NCBI RefSeq assembly: GCF_037975245.1
Contig: NC_092578.1
Span: 14,058,321 to 14,122,320, forward strand
DNA length: 64,000 nucleotides
Reading direction: 5' to 3'
Source of the DNA: Apostichopus japonicus
Taxonomy: Eukaryota; Echinodermata; Holothuroidea; Aspidochirotida; Stichopodidae
Shown one piece after another: positions 55,901-61,142 of the stretch. The position numbers and the translations under genes are program-made. Under the pieces are notes generated by a model. That model did no database searches, was not told the DNA's origin, and worked only from the letters and a program-made list of their open reading frames with translations. Positions within the stretch are counted from its first letter, which is position 1, and each line of letters begins with the position of its first letter.

Positions 55901-57696
55901 CACAACAATCTTTTTTGTGTGTAATTCTTTTATCAAACCAACTTAGCATCAGCACAGCAACCTTTACAAACTAATACCTTTTTCATAATCAGTTAGTTTG
56001 CAGTAGTCTACCTAACCTTTTTTGCATCATAGAAGGCAGGATTATATTGACAAAGACGGTCAGAGTTTAAGGTTTTGGTTGTGAGTGCTTGTAGTAAAAT
56101 AGTCCGAGTTGTTGGTATAGGTTTAAGGTACATGGATACAGTTATTATCATCAATCTCTACTAATTGTAACATTTCACAGAATCAGAAATATGTTACTTC
56201 AAAGCATTTAATCCTCACCATTCCTTTTTATTAATGTTCTGTTTCTCTGAAGTGATTGTAACATTCCCCCCCCCCCCCAAAGTTAAGATATGTTACTTCA
56301 AAACATTTACACCTCATTTTTTTTTTTTTTTGGTTGTTATTCTGTTGGAGTGCAATTCCACAGTTTGCAGAGCGTACTTAAAACACAATAATTGATGAAT
56401 TCTAAAATACTGGTGAGAGTTATTATATGTGTATTGATAACAATATAGCCTGGAAATATAGATGTGAACAATGAAAGTGTTCTTGGCACAGGCTATGTGA
56501 TGAAATAGCTAATGAAATAGCCCTAGAAGGCCTTTTTTTTATTATGTAGTAACTATGTTGTCAGAGGGACCAACTTGTTAATGCATGTTATATATCACAT
56601 GTAATAAAAGGGTAAACAAATCACTTGCTGTCTTTCACAGCCTATACTTTTTAACCTCTGTTATAAATTCTGCTCTCATACTGCCAGTTTCGTTGAATAT
56701 CCAAGTCGCATTCTGAGGTTCCAAATAGCCTTGTAGATTCTGCGTTCGTAGAGGACATTCTTGTATCAGCTCATTGACCAAACTTCTCTTCATGTGACAC
56801 ACTTCACTTTCTGGAAAATAAAACCATGGGAGATGATAAATGAGAACACATTAATCTCCAAATAAAGATTTACGAAAAAAAAAGTAAATAGCCAATTGCC
56901 TTCCAATACTGCCATTTTTTTCTTCTTTTTCTGACAGCCCAAATTTTCGGCCTCACTTGTCTAGATGCATGGCCTTGTGAATCTACTTTAGGCTACTAAC
57001 AGCTAGAACACTGCTATCACACCCTCATAGTAGTACCCCATGCATGTTGCAATAGGACTAAGGGGACATATACAGTATTGTCTCCAGCATGATCTGTAGA
57101 AAAGTTCTACTACACTATAGGGTTGACTTATACGATTAAGTGTAGACTTGCATGCAATACTCTTTCTGGGGACTTTAGGTACAATATAATGGTGTTAATG
57201 TCAGCTCCTTCTGATGTATATAAGTTTACCCAAAAACTCTTTCTCTTCTTCTTGTTTTTTATTGGAAGGGGGGTGAGGGGGGAAGAATCTCTTAACTACA
57301 TCTCCCCATGCCATTTCTTTTGCCATGAGAATTCAGTCATATTTTTCATCTTAATTCTTTCAGCTTACATATGGTACCTTCCTCCACATCCCTTCTGCAT
57401 CAATCTCAGATGCATGCTGACTCATCAAGTTACTTCGTTAATTAAAACCCAGAGAACTGCATTGATGGTTTTACGAAATTTCAATGTAGATTTTGTTCAA
57501 TTCAGAGTTTAGCAACACCAGCTAGGCAGCTGCTTTCAAGACTTTGCCAATCCTATTTAGCAATCCTCACCGAAGCAATCCATTTCATCCTGACCATCCC
57601 CGCAGTCATCAATGCTGTTACAAATGGCAGCCATCTGGATACACAAACCAGTTGATGTGCATCTGAATCCAATTCCTCCACCCACTATTTCACAAG
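19818..57696 (-). CDS. Giant adhesion GPCR gene (LDLa/X/Ig/SEA/HormR/GAIN/7TM)
   Basis: Minus-strand gene of 23 identified exons, about 1,600 residues; the N-terminus lies further upstream. Exons 5' to 3': 57571-57696, 56656-56810, 52889-53252, 52340-52471, 48003-48139, 46564-46659, 45391-45662, 44440-44644, 43647-43714, 41952-42524, 39061-39330, 37249-37361, 36572-36770, 34966-35082, 31893-32026, 30842-30997, 29415-29796, 27356-27534, 24864-25040, 23634-23743, 22242-22504, 21237-21300, 19818-20355. Phases agree at every junction except 46564/45662, where the strong donor fails and a weaker one fits. Adhesion GPCRs cleave themselves at the GPS within the GAIN domain and couple adhesion or force to G proteins at the plasma membrane. 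SEA plus Ig plus GAIN recalls ADGRF5-like receptors, HormR plus SEA recalls ADGRG6-like ones. LDLa repeats and the X modules fit neither, so no orthology is claimed. Confidence 0.9.
20478..20695. repeat. Palindromic ACGTAAT tandem repeat
   Basis: Roughly seven degenerate units built from GTAATTCATTACGTATCTC and its near-inverse GAGATACGTAACGAATTAC. ACGTAAT and ATTACGT motifs alternate, so strands can fold. Intronic to the aGPCR gene. Confidence 0.8.
21237..21300 (-). CDS. aGPCR exon, TM4
   Basis: 64 nt from CTTCAG to GTAAGT, encoding [20 protein letters not shown]. Joined to its neighbours it reads AWG-LPLVVV and GM-YCFPQAG, with the extracellular-loop-2 cysteine expected between TM4 and TM5. 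Confidence 0.92.
21577..21740 (+). mobile_element. tRNA-derived SINE with hammerhead-like body
   Basis: An A-box-like GTGGCTCAGTGGTACAG (about 21590) and a perfect B box GGTTCGAATCC (21628-21638) form a tRNA-like head. The body begins immediately with CTGATGA (21648) and has GAAACCGGTC (21668-21677). The 3' end is not clearly defined. Confidence 0.75.
21648..21677 (+). ncRNA. Hammerhead-like core inside the SINE
   Basis: CTGATGA, a 13-base segment with TCC/GGA arms and loop ATAA, then GAAA followed by CCGGTC. ACC/GGU could make a three-pair stem III as in dimeric Penelope-type hammerheads. Stem II closing pairs and stem I are imperfect. Confidence 0.35.
22242..22504 (-). CDS. aGPCR exon, TM2-TM3
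   Basis: [20 protein letters not shown] starts the first cytoplasmic loop and TM2. [20 protein letters not shown] is TM3 with the conserved disulphide cysteine and the family W-M motif. Ends KASLVAW, phase 1. Confidence 0.95.
22954..23322 (-). mobile_element. TTAA-flanked MITE, family 1 copy 1
   Basis: TTAAAGGGCGTGAAGACTCG at the left and GAGTCTTCAATGCCTTTAA at the right form the inverted ends. It is the inverse-oriented relative of 32515-32884 and 40585-40984, sharing AAACGTCTAATGCCGGTAAT and CATTACTGTTTGCATTTTG. Non-coding. Confidence 0.85.
23634..23743 (-). CDS. aGPCR exon, TM1
   Basis: [20 protein letters not shown] is TM1, preceded by [14 protein letters not shown], which follows the GPS tethered peptide. 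The acceptor CATGACAG is phase 0; the donor GTAAGT is phase 2, completing lysine with the next exon. Confidence 0.95.
24335..24832 (+). repeat. Minisatellite, about eleven 38-47-bp units
   Basis: Units contain TAAGCTATCAACGTTATACT followed by ATGGCAAACTGTCATACTG and CCCCTTG; shorter units lack the middle CATACT part. It lies in the intron just downstream of the GPS exon. Confidence 0.93.
24864..25040 (-). CDS. aGPCR exon, GPS motif
   Basis: 59 codons with the full GPS cysteine/tryptophan pattern: [16 protein letters not shown], and [15 protein letters not shown] is the self-cleavage site used across the family, and all four cysteines and both tryptophans are present. Phase is 0 on both sides. 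Confidence 0.96.
25076..26481 (+). mobile_element. TTAA-flanked element with degraded coding start
   Basis: TTAAAGAGGTTATAAAATGA at the left is mirrored by TCATTTCATAACCTCTTTAA at the right. Inside, plus strand from 25375, an acidic N-terminal peptide ([16 protein letters not shown]) stops and a second frame continues with [11 protein letters not shown] and [12 protein letters not shown] infer a remnant of an acidic-N-terminus element protein; no transposase core is present. Confidence 0.75.
27356..27534 (-). CDS. aGPCR exon, GAIN domain C-terminal half
   Basis: [14 protein letters not shown], then [20 protein letters not shown], the beta-strand signature preceding every GPS. The acceptor CAAATGCAG gives a split alanine codon with 29415; phase 0 into the GPS exon. 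Confidence 0.93.
27635..27722 (-). repeat. Dispersed hammerhead-like repeat, copy 1
   Basis: Shares AAACTGTTAGCAAACT, GTAAAAGTAAGTTGGCCT and the GATCCTAGCAGGATC palindrome followed by TTCTTCAGAGGCTAAA with 32074-32182 and 45935-46005. On the minus strand it has CTGAAGA, a GATCC/GGATC stem and GAAA; stem III is mutated (ACATTAG). Confidence 0.8.
27722..28857. repeat. TE-like sequence with repeated TGACCTTTGACC phrases
   Basis: Contains several blocks of the form ATGACCTTTGACCTCAA, then CCAAGTTTCATnA and CACTGTACGA, and ends CTGGTATGAGCTAAAAAGG. Such repetitive blocks are typical of non-coding DNA transposons. Ends and family are not established. The plus-strand 81-codon frame at 28021-28266 is not recognised. 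Confidence 0.5.
29415..29796 (-). CDS. aGPCR exon, GAIN domain middle
   Basis: 127 codons, from [20 protein letters not shown] to [14 protein letters not shown], an alpha-helical then beta stretch typical of GAIN. The acceptor ACATTTTAG is phase 0; the donor GTAAGA is phase 1. Confidence 0.92.
29841..30218. mobile_element. hAT MITE with perfect 8-bp target duplication
   Basis: CAGTGGCAGAGC and the inverse GCTCCACCACTG bound a 378-bp element; GATACAAC occurs exactly at 29833-29840 and 30219-30226. The interior is non-coding with G runs. Inserted in an aGPCR intron just outside the exon at 29796. Confidence 0.93.
30470..30730. repeat. Direct repeats of AGGTGGATCCACATACCA
   Basis: AAGGTGGATCCACATACCA at about 30538 and TAGGTGGATCCACATACCA at about 30689, each followed by TATGAnGTAAA, with a TGACCTTTGACCAC block between. 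Transposon debris of unknown family. Confidence 0.5.
30842..30997 (-). CDS. aGPCR exon, GAIN domain N-terminal helices
   Basis: 52 codons; [20 protein letters not shown] is a helix typical of GAIN subdomain A, continuing into [11 protein letters not shown] of the next exon. The acceptor CCTGTAG and donor GTATGT keep phase 0. Confidence 0.9.
31590..31670 (-). repeat. tRNA-like SINE head fragment
   Basis: The minus strand has a B box GGTTCGAATCTC (about 31598-31609). The plus strand downstream reads GTGACTTCCAGG and TTATCCAGCCCTA, shared in pattern with 48390-48450. Probably the head of a SINE. Confidence 0.5.
31893..32026 (-). CDS. aGPCR exon, HormR second half
   Basis: Encodes [20 protein letters not shown] and [12 protein letters not shown]. 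The arginine, the cysteines and WAEE fit the C-terminal half of a hormone-receptor domain. The split alanine codon joins CPIYTSE of 34966. Confidence 0.87.
32074..32182 (-). repeat. Dispersed hammerhead-like repeat, copy 2
   Basis: Same family as 27635-27722: AAACTGTTAGCAAACTACC, GTAAAAGTAAGTTGGCCT, then CCTAGCAGGATCTTCTTCA. The minus-strand core is CTTTGAAGAAGATCCTGC ... GAAATGTC, so the CTGA and stem-II pairings are slightly mutated. Confidence 0.8.
32515..32884 (+). mobile_element. TTAA-flanked MITE, family 1 copy 2
   Basis: Left end TTAAAGGCATTGAATTAGAC; the right end is degraded (GTCTTCACACTCTTT, the TTAA lost). The interior is colinear with 40585-40984 and inverse to 22954-23322. Confidence 0.82.
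33131..33320 (+). repeat. 24-bp minisatellite, eight copies
   Basis: Eight nearly identical units GATCTGGCCAGGACTTGAAG plus TAAT. Open frames through it on both strands (Met-Ile-Trp-Pro-Gly-Leu; Ser-Trp-Pro-Asp-His) are repeat artefacts. Confidence 0.95.
33620..34881. mobile_element. TTAA-flanked element with internal duplication
   Basis: TTAAAGGAATTGTCTGGTGG at the left is mirrored by CCACCAGACAATCCTTTTAA at the right. Inside, a roughly 220-bp block near 34105-34340 is repeated at 34385-34620 (shared CGCAGAACT, GGAGCTGGAT, TATGGCGGCTTAAGGAG). A 158-codon plus frame (34094-34570) spans the duplication but resembles no protein I know. Confidence 0.82.
34966..35082 (-). CDS. aGPCR exon, HormR first half
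   Basis: Encodes [20 protein letters not shown] and [12 protein letters not shown]. Cysteine spacing and the G-x-L-T-F strand fit HormR. The acceptor TTTGGAAG is phase 1; the donor GTGAGA is phase 1. Confidence 0.87.
36017..36272. mobile_element. TTAA-flanked MITE, family 2 copy 1
   Basis: TTAAAGGTAGTCTGTATAGG and the inverse CCAATACATCATACCTTTAA bound a 256-bp non-coding element; a sister copy lies at 63025-63261 with the same ends. Confidence 0.85.
36572..36770 (-). CDS. aGPCR exon, SEA domain second part
   Basis: [17 protein letters not shown] carries the SEA self-cleavage motif G-S-V-V. A helix ([14 protein letters not shown]) and strand (LQTLTIQSI) complete the ferredoxin-like fold. 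Phase 0 start, phase 1 end. Confidence 0.92.
37249..37361 (-). CDS. aGPCR exon, SEA domain first part
   Basis: [20 protein letters not shown] is the first SEA strand. The acceptor TGAATTAG and donor GTGAGT bound 37 codons. It follows the Ig exon directly in phase. Confidence 0.88.
38158..38345 (+). mobile_element. SINE family 2, copy 1 (head truncated)
   Basis: Colinear, in inverse orientation, with 48727-48965: shared GACAAGATTAATGTATGTC, GAGTTGTTGACAATT, TAAGAGACTGACT, GATAAGCCAATGAGGCTTCT and TCCTGCTTGCAGGAGGATCT. The tRNA head with its B box is missing from this copy. Confidence 0.8.
39061..39330 (-). CDS. aGPCR exon, Ig domain 2
   Basis: A one-exon Ig fold: [20 protein letters not shown] holds the first cysteine and core tryptophan, and [15 protein letters not shown] is the D-x-G-x-Y-x-C signature. 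Phases 1 and 1. Confidence 0.94.
40020..40445 (+). repeat. GCATGC-rich minisatellite with mirrored flanks
   Basis: Five units of about 33 bp, CCCTGCATGCGTGCCCGGAG plus CATGCAATTTTAT, at about 40160-40330. Related blocks (GCATGAAAACGTTCCAA, AATTTGCACATTCCCCACAC) flank both sides. Intronic. Confidence 0.88.
40585..40984 (+). mobile_element. TTAA-flanked MITE, family 1 copy 3
   Basis: TTAAAGGCATTGAAGACTGG at the left and AAGTCTTCACTCCCTTTAA at the right; complete 400-bp copy with intact TTAA on both sides. Confidence 0.88.
41345..41612. repeat. GGCTCCC repeat and G-rich tract
   Basis: Irregular repeats of GGCTCCCAAAA-type units at about 41400-41500, then G4-capable runs (GGGAGGGGGAGGGGAGGGGG) at about 41579-41610. 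Confidence 0.75.
41952..42524 (-). CDS. aGPCR exon, X module 3
   Basis: 191 codons, whole module in one exon, from [20 protein letters not shown] to ESFQTLCT. Beta-rich, with the shared tail pattern C-x4-C then an N-x-C ([20 protein letters not shown] plus VC). The donor GTATTA at 41951 gives phase 1, required by the Ig exon at 39330; reading on to GTGAGA at 41872 would break phase. Family not recognised. Confidence 0.8.
43647..43714 (-). CDS. aGPCR exon, Ig domain 1 second part
   Basis: [20 protein letters not shown] completes the Ig fold begun at 44440 (NESFQE-VTCRA). Phase 2 in, phase 1 out (donor GTAAGC). Confidence 0.85.
44440..44644 (-). CDS. aGPCR exon, Ig domain 1 first part
   Basis: [20 protein letters not shown], then [20 protein letters not shown]: the first cysteine and core tryptophan of an Ig fold. 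The donor GTAGGA is unusual but gives the correct phase. Confidence 0.87.
45391..45662 (-). CDS. aGPCR exon, X module 2 second half
   Basis: [12 protein letters not shown], then [20 protein letters not shown] and ISDIFLDNC, ending YENCF. The pattern C-x5-C-x(15-16)-N-C matches X modules 1 and 3. The acceptor GTTTACAG demands a phase-2 partner, discussed for 46564. Confidence 0.8.
45935..46005 (-). ncRNA. Dispersed hammerhead-like repeat, copy 3 (best core)
   Basis: The minus strand reads AGCCTCTGAAGAAGATCC, loop, GGATCGAAACGTCAGGCC (45954-45998 region). CTGAAGA and GAAA are the core; GATCC/GGATC stem II; AC/GU stem III followed by C; GCCT/AGGC stem I. One extra A sits between core and stem II. 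Sense to the aGPCR pre-mRNA. Confidence 0.6.
46564..46659 (-). CDS. aGPCR exon, X module 2 middle
   Basis: [20 protein letters not shown] then VVLYWSVY; corresponds to [15 protein letters not shown] of X module 1. With the strong donor GTAAGT the phase is 0, incompatible with 45662. A weak donor GTCTGT ten bases earlier in the transcript (after TACTG) gives phase 2 and fits. Confidence 0.75.
46695..46930 (+). mobile_element. SINE family 3 (tRNA head, conserved core)
   Basis: The A-box-like GTGGTCAAGTGGTTAAGGC resembles a Leu/Ser tRNA start; the B box is degraded. TGTGTCCTTGGGCAAGGCAC is a phrase recurring in the central domains of several metazoan SINE superfamilies. Confidence 0.65.
47638..47753 (+). 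repeat. 58-bp tandem duplication
   Basis: TGTGGCAGTTCAATGGATCA ... GTCTAGTGCAGGCTGATAAC is repeated immediately as TGTGGCATTGCAATGGATCA ... GTCTAGTGCAGGCTGGTAAC. Intronic, no coding sense. Confidence 0.85.
48003..48139 (-). CDS. aGPCR exon, X module 2 first part
   Basis: [20 protein letters not shown], then [12 protein letters not shown]. Opens X module 2 directly after the LDLa repeat at 52340 (phase 1). The donor GTAGGT is phase 0. Confidence 0.82.
48385..48450 (-). repeat. tRNA-like SINE head fragment
   Basis: The minus strand has GATTTGAATCCTGCT, a B-box variant; the plus strand reads GTGACTTCTGGG and ATATCCAGCCCTA, the same layout as 31590-31670. Confidence 0.45.
48727..48965 (-). mobile_element. 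SINE family 2, copy 2 (with tRNA head)
   Basis: The minus strand begins with a tRNA-like head, B box GGTTCAAATCC (48911-48921), and continues into the body shared with 38158-38345. It ends at GCAGGAGGATCT followed by an (ATAC)n-like tail (48680-48727). Confidence 0.8.
50058..50096 (-). ncRNA. Hammerhead-like motif in the Penelope 3' region
   Basis: The minus strand reads CACTGAAGAAGAGC, loop TAGTTTT, GCTCGAAAGCTC. CTGAAGA and GAAA with a GAGC/GCTC stem II, the same design and the same extra A as the dispersed repeats at 27.7, 32.1 and 46.0 kb. Stem III is less clear. Confidence 0.5.
50250..52186 (-). pseudogene. Penelope RT/GIY-YIG open frame, broken at three points
   Basis: From 52186 downward: [20 protein letters not shown] (RT N-terminal motif), a frame change near 52030, then [19 protein letters not shown] and [23 protein letters not shown] at 51394-51396 lies just before [11 protein letters not shown], whose YIDD (51376-51387) is the RT active site. 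Then [14 protein letters not shown], a cysteine pair, a second frame change near 50583, and the endonuclease [20 protein letters not shown]. Three lesions and otherwise good sequence suggest a recently dead copy. Confidence 0.9.
52340..52471 (-). CDS. aGPCR exon, LDLa repeat 2
   Basis: [20 protein letters not shown] then [17 protein letters not shown]: six cysteines and the acidic calcium-binding D-x-x-x-D-x-x-D-E type end of an LDL-receptor class A module. Phases 1 and 1. Confidence 0.95.
52889..53252 (-). CDS. aGPCR exon, X module 1 main part
   Basis: 121 codons: [57 protein letters not shown], then [10 protein letters not shown] and ESCP. Same layout as X modules 2 and 3. Phase 0 in, phase 1 out, running straight into LDLa repeat 2. 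Confidence 0.85.
53338..55290 (+). repeat. 2-kb minisatellite of 24-bp palindromic units
   Basis: About 80 copies of a 24-bp unit, GGTACTACTAGTATATACC plus ACAATA. GGTA and TACC arms surround a palindromic ACTAGT centre. A distinctive segment (TATACCACCATAGG ... CAGTATTCCACAAT) recurs 376 bp apart, at 53951 and 54327. Confidence 0.96.
56656..56810 (-). CDS. aGPCR exon, X module 1 first part
   Basis: [20 protein letters not shown], then [19 protein letters not shown]. It follows LDLa repeat 1 in phase 1 and runs into VTLDVSQQ of 53252 in phase 0. ITE at the end matches YITE of X module 2. The donor GTTAAA is weak. Confidence 0.75.
57571..57696 (-). CDS. aGPCR exon, LDLa repeat 1
   Basis: [18 protein letters not shown] then [16 protein letters not shown]: a complete LDLa module with six cysteines and the acidic site. 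It is the most upstream exon I can identify. The acceptor TATTTACAG requires a phase-1 exon further 5', not found. Confidence 0.93.
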
Positions 57697-60600
57697 CTGT
57701 AAATAGAAAGAAAATATAAGGTTATAAATTTTGACTTTGGAGGTCGTCACTCCAACGGACAACTTTCACTTTAGTTGTCTGCTTCAAAATTCAGATTGCA
57801 TTGTAACTATAAATACCACCAAAAAGTCTTCTGTTCACCAAACCTACATATCTCTTGTACTGTATATAGCAGATCTTTATCTTTGTTATTTTGATACAAA
57901 CCAAATAGCCATATAAAAATTTGTCACGCAGAATATGATAGATCATAAAAAAATTAATAGTTAAGTTAATGAGTAATCATTAACGTAATTGCCCAAATAA
58001 CAAAGCAAAGGGTATAGGAAGGACCTGAAATCATCAGTCTTGCCCTCAGATATGCTTGAAAGTCAATAATGGTCACTCATCTTCATAGCCTTTCAAGACT
58101 GAGGCATTTGTCTGACACCCTCATACCGCCATTTGTTCTCTCAAACATACAGTGCTGTATCAAACCAGGGATTGAGTTAACAACTCCCTGATCAAACAGC
58201 CAAAGTGAACATACAGGTCGCTGTGATTAGGAATTAATTTGGAGTGTCTGAACAGGGATTTGTTCCATAACAACTCCCTGGATTTTGGAAACTAGCAAAC
58301 TGTTAGCACTCTAAATTTAGGAGCAATGATATGTGCAGACATTTAAAGCTGAATTATGCTCTCTTGTTGCCATGACTTTAATTGGTACAATCTCCAAAGT
58401 TGAAGGGTATAGACATGACACTTACTGAAAATGTAACCTCTCACCTTGGTCCATCGCATCCAAGCTGTAGACCTACCATGACATAAATGGCAGCATACAA
58501 ATCATATTTGATAGAGAGAAAGGTAGATATCACACTAGCTGGGAATTTATCATAACCTGATCATCAGGATGTAAATTTAACTCCCAGCAAAGATCAGACT
58601 CACTGCAAGAGTGTAAACAAATACAACAGTCTATTACTGTATACTTACGTTCATAGCCGGCCGGTGTGACAGTACAGAGTGTCCCCCTGTACAAAGTGTC
58701 TCCGCGGACACTTTGTACCAGCATATTTAGTCCGGTCGGACATTATCTGCTGAAAATTGTGTCCCACCCTCACAGCAAATATAGTCCCACCGGACGAAAT
58801 GTCCTGGTACAGAATGTCCGCAAATACTTCATAGCATCTTTTGTCCCGCATAAAATTTAAGCATTTCGACATTTAAAAGGCAATTGAGTTCATTATATCA
58901 ATAATTAGAGCAGATGCATACATCATAGTTAAATGTTACAGGAAATAAATGAGACGTTGTGCGTTGCTGCAAAACAAAAAATAGAAGGGGGAAAAAAAAG
59001 AAGAAGAAAAAGAAACAAGTCTTCCATTTGTAGAAGATGTTAATCATGTTTTTGTTGTGATTGCTGCTATTTCATCCTCCGTATATGTTGCATGTTGTAT
59101 TCGGCAACTACATTGCGTTCATAGTCATCTTTACAGAGGGAGGGATAGTATAACATTAACTCCCCTCCCCCTCCCAACGGAGGGCGGGTACGGGATAGGG
59201 AATGCAACAGCTACAACAAAAAATGATAATTGCAGAGGTAAAATATTACGAACTTAGGAGTCCAAACTCGGTTGCCGTATTTCCCTAACACACAGTGGGT
59301 AAGTTTTGGCAAGTATGGTAACTGTACTTCATGGGTCTACGAGAGTTGCCTGGGCAATATGAAATTTCATCCGTGCGTAAAGCTCATTATAGGACGGGAA
59401 CCGAGGGTGTTTTCAAGTTACGGATAAGGGGGGGGGGGGGAGAGTTGGGATGGTAAGTTATCAAATTTGTGTCCTGGGGATGGGTCTTCTTAAGTCTGTG
59501 ACCTATCTGTGATGAGTTCCAAAATATTTTTGTTTGCTAATAACAACCATGAAGTAGCTGGACTAGATACTTCTCTGACCTTGAACATGTCAACACTGCC
59601 CCAACCCTCTCCGTATGGGCTTGACACCTATTTATTGACTTTCATTACTACTTTATTGTTTACTTTTTTACCCTTCCTTATTTTTGTCACTCAATCGTCA
59701 AGGTTTTCTCCCTCTCAACAAGGTGGAGGGCCATTCCCCACCCCCTGCCCCCTAAGCCCCGTTGTGATGGCCATGCGTGAAGCAAATTTTCATTTGTATA
59801 GACAAATGGCATTCCAGGCAATTCCAGTGATAAAGGTTCGTTGTTTCTTATTATGAATGTTTCTTATTGGACAAAAGTGGTTCAAATTAGAAAAGATATA
59901 TTAGAACGATACCCTCTTCAAAAGAGCTGCAAACATACAGGAAACAAAACAAAGCCAAACAAGGGAAAGAATAAAGCAAATAGGACAGAGCAGGATGCAA
60001 TATGCTAGATTTTTTGTCTCATCATGTTTCTCACACTTTAAATATGTCATTCTTGTAGAGAAAAGTTTGTTAAAAGAAAGTTAATATAGTAAAAATCAAA
60101 ACATGAAATTGGATGATAGTCATGCACAAACACAATATTCTGAATCTATATCAGACTGGGCAAAGAGTGAAAAATGATTATACATGGGATCTGGAAGGTA
60201 GGAGCCTGGGGGGGGGGCACTGTCTGTACATGCTATTTTTAAATGGCATCCCATATCTTTTTATAGCACGTTTAACAATTAACAATCTCAATAAATAGTA
60301 TTGATAACATACTAACACATCATACATCATATTTAAGTGATATGGCCGGTGTGTATCAGTTTATAGCATATCGAGTGGTGGTTGTGGAATGAGAAAATGT
60401 CCCTCTGATGTTGTGTGCCCACCCTCACTTCCTACCCCCTGCATGGGGAAATTTAACTGGAATGATGACTCTCCCTTTGTAGCTCTGATGCAACTAAAGA
60501 TAATCCATGCTTTCTAGAGCATCCTTCAAGCAGGGAGGTATTGCTTGATTAGAATGATATACTACTGTCACTCTTCTTCAAACAATATGTACTTGAAACT

Positions 60601-61142
60601 CTCATAATCCACATGAAGAACATCCTCTTTAGAGTTTGGTAAAGACCTCAATAAAACCATGCAGAAGTTTCCCTATTAGAATTCCCCCCTTGAACTGCTT
60701 TCCACAAACAGTAGGATTACCTATATAATGCTTTAATGTGCAACTTGATACCGTCAAAAATTTAATCTTGATTGTTAATTACAAATAAAATAGCTGATTC
60801 TCATATATCCAATGGGTTTTTCGTTAAGACTTACACAGAAATCCATGACAGCAAAAGTTACAACAAGAAGAAGAATATGGTCGGTTATATGTTTTACTAT
60901 GAGAACTTATCTTGAACACAACTTCCAGAACCAAGAAACACGCCTTCTTATTTGTTATTTAATGAAGTAATGAGGTGATAAAGAATTTCGAGCGTCACAT
61001 CCCTTCGACTACGACTGGCAGTGAAAAGTCAATGGCCTGTCTTTGCTTAAACGTATAGCAGCCGACGCAATTTTCTCTCATGATATGTTAGAGTGAAAGA
61101 CAAGATTATTGTCGGTAACAAGTTAACTGCTAAGAAAATCGC
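57697..61142. other. No gene recognised; intron or spacer
   Basis: AT-rich sequence with G/C runs near 59150-59190, 59430 and 60210. No exon with both domain content and splice support was found. This is either the next aGPCR intron or the region before its first exons. Confidence 0.4.
58640..58860. repeat. GTCCGGACA-type repeat block
   Basis: Alternating inverse phrases such as AGTGTCCCCCTGTACAAAG, GCGGACACTTTGTACCAG and GTCCCACCGGACGAAATG. Looks like a degraded short transposon with subrepeats; family not assigned. Confidence 0.5.

Noticed and set aside
58399-58480. Possible 39-nt upstream aGPCR exon (GTCTACAG ... GTAAGT)
   Set aside because: The phase fits LDLa repeat 1, but it is tiny, lacks domain content, and a one-in-several phase match is weak evidence.
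60830-60930. Hydrophobic minus-strand stretch (HILLLVVTFAVMDFC) before a GTAAGT, like a signal peptide exon
   Set aside because: No in-frame start codon upstream of the hydrophobic part, and no link in phase to the next exon can be shown.
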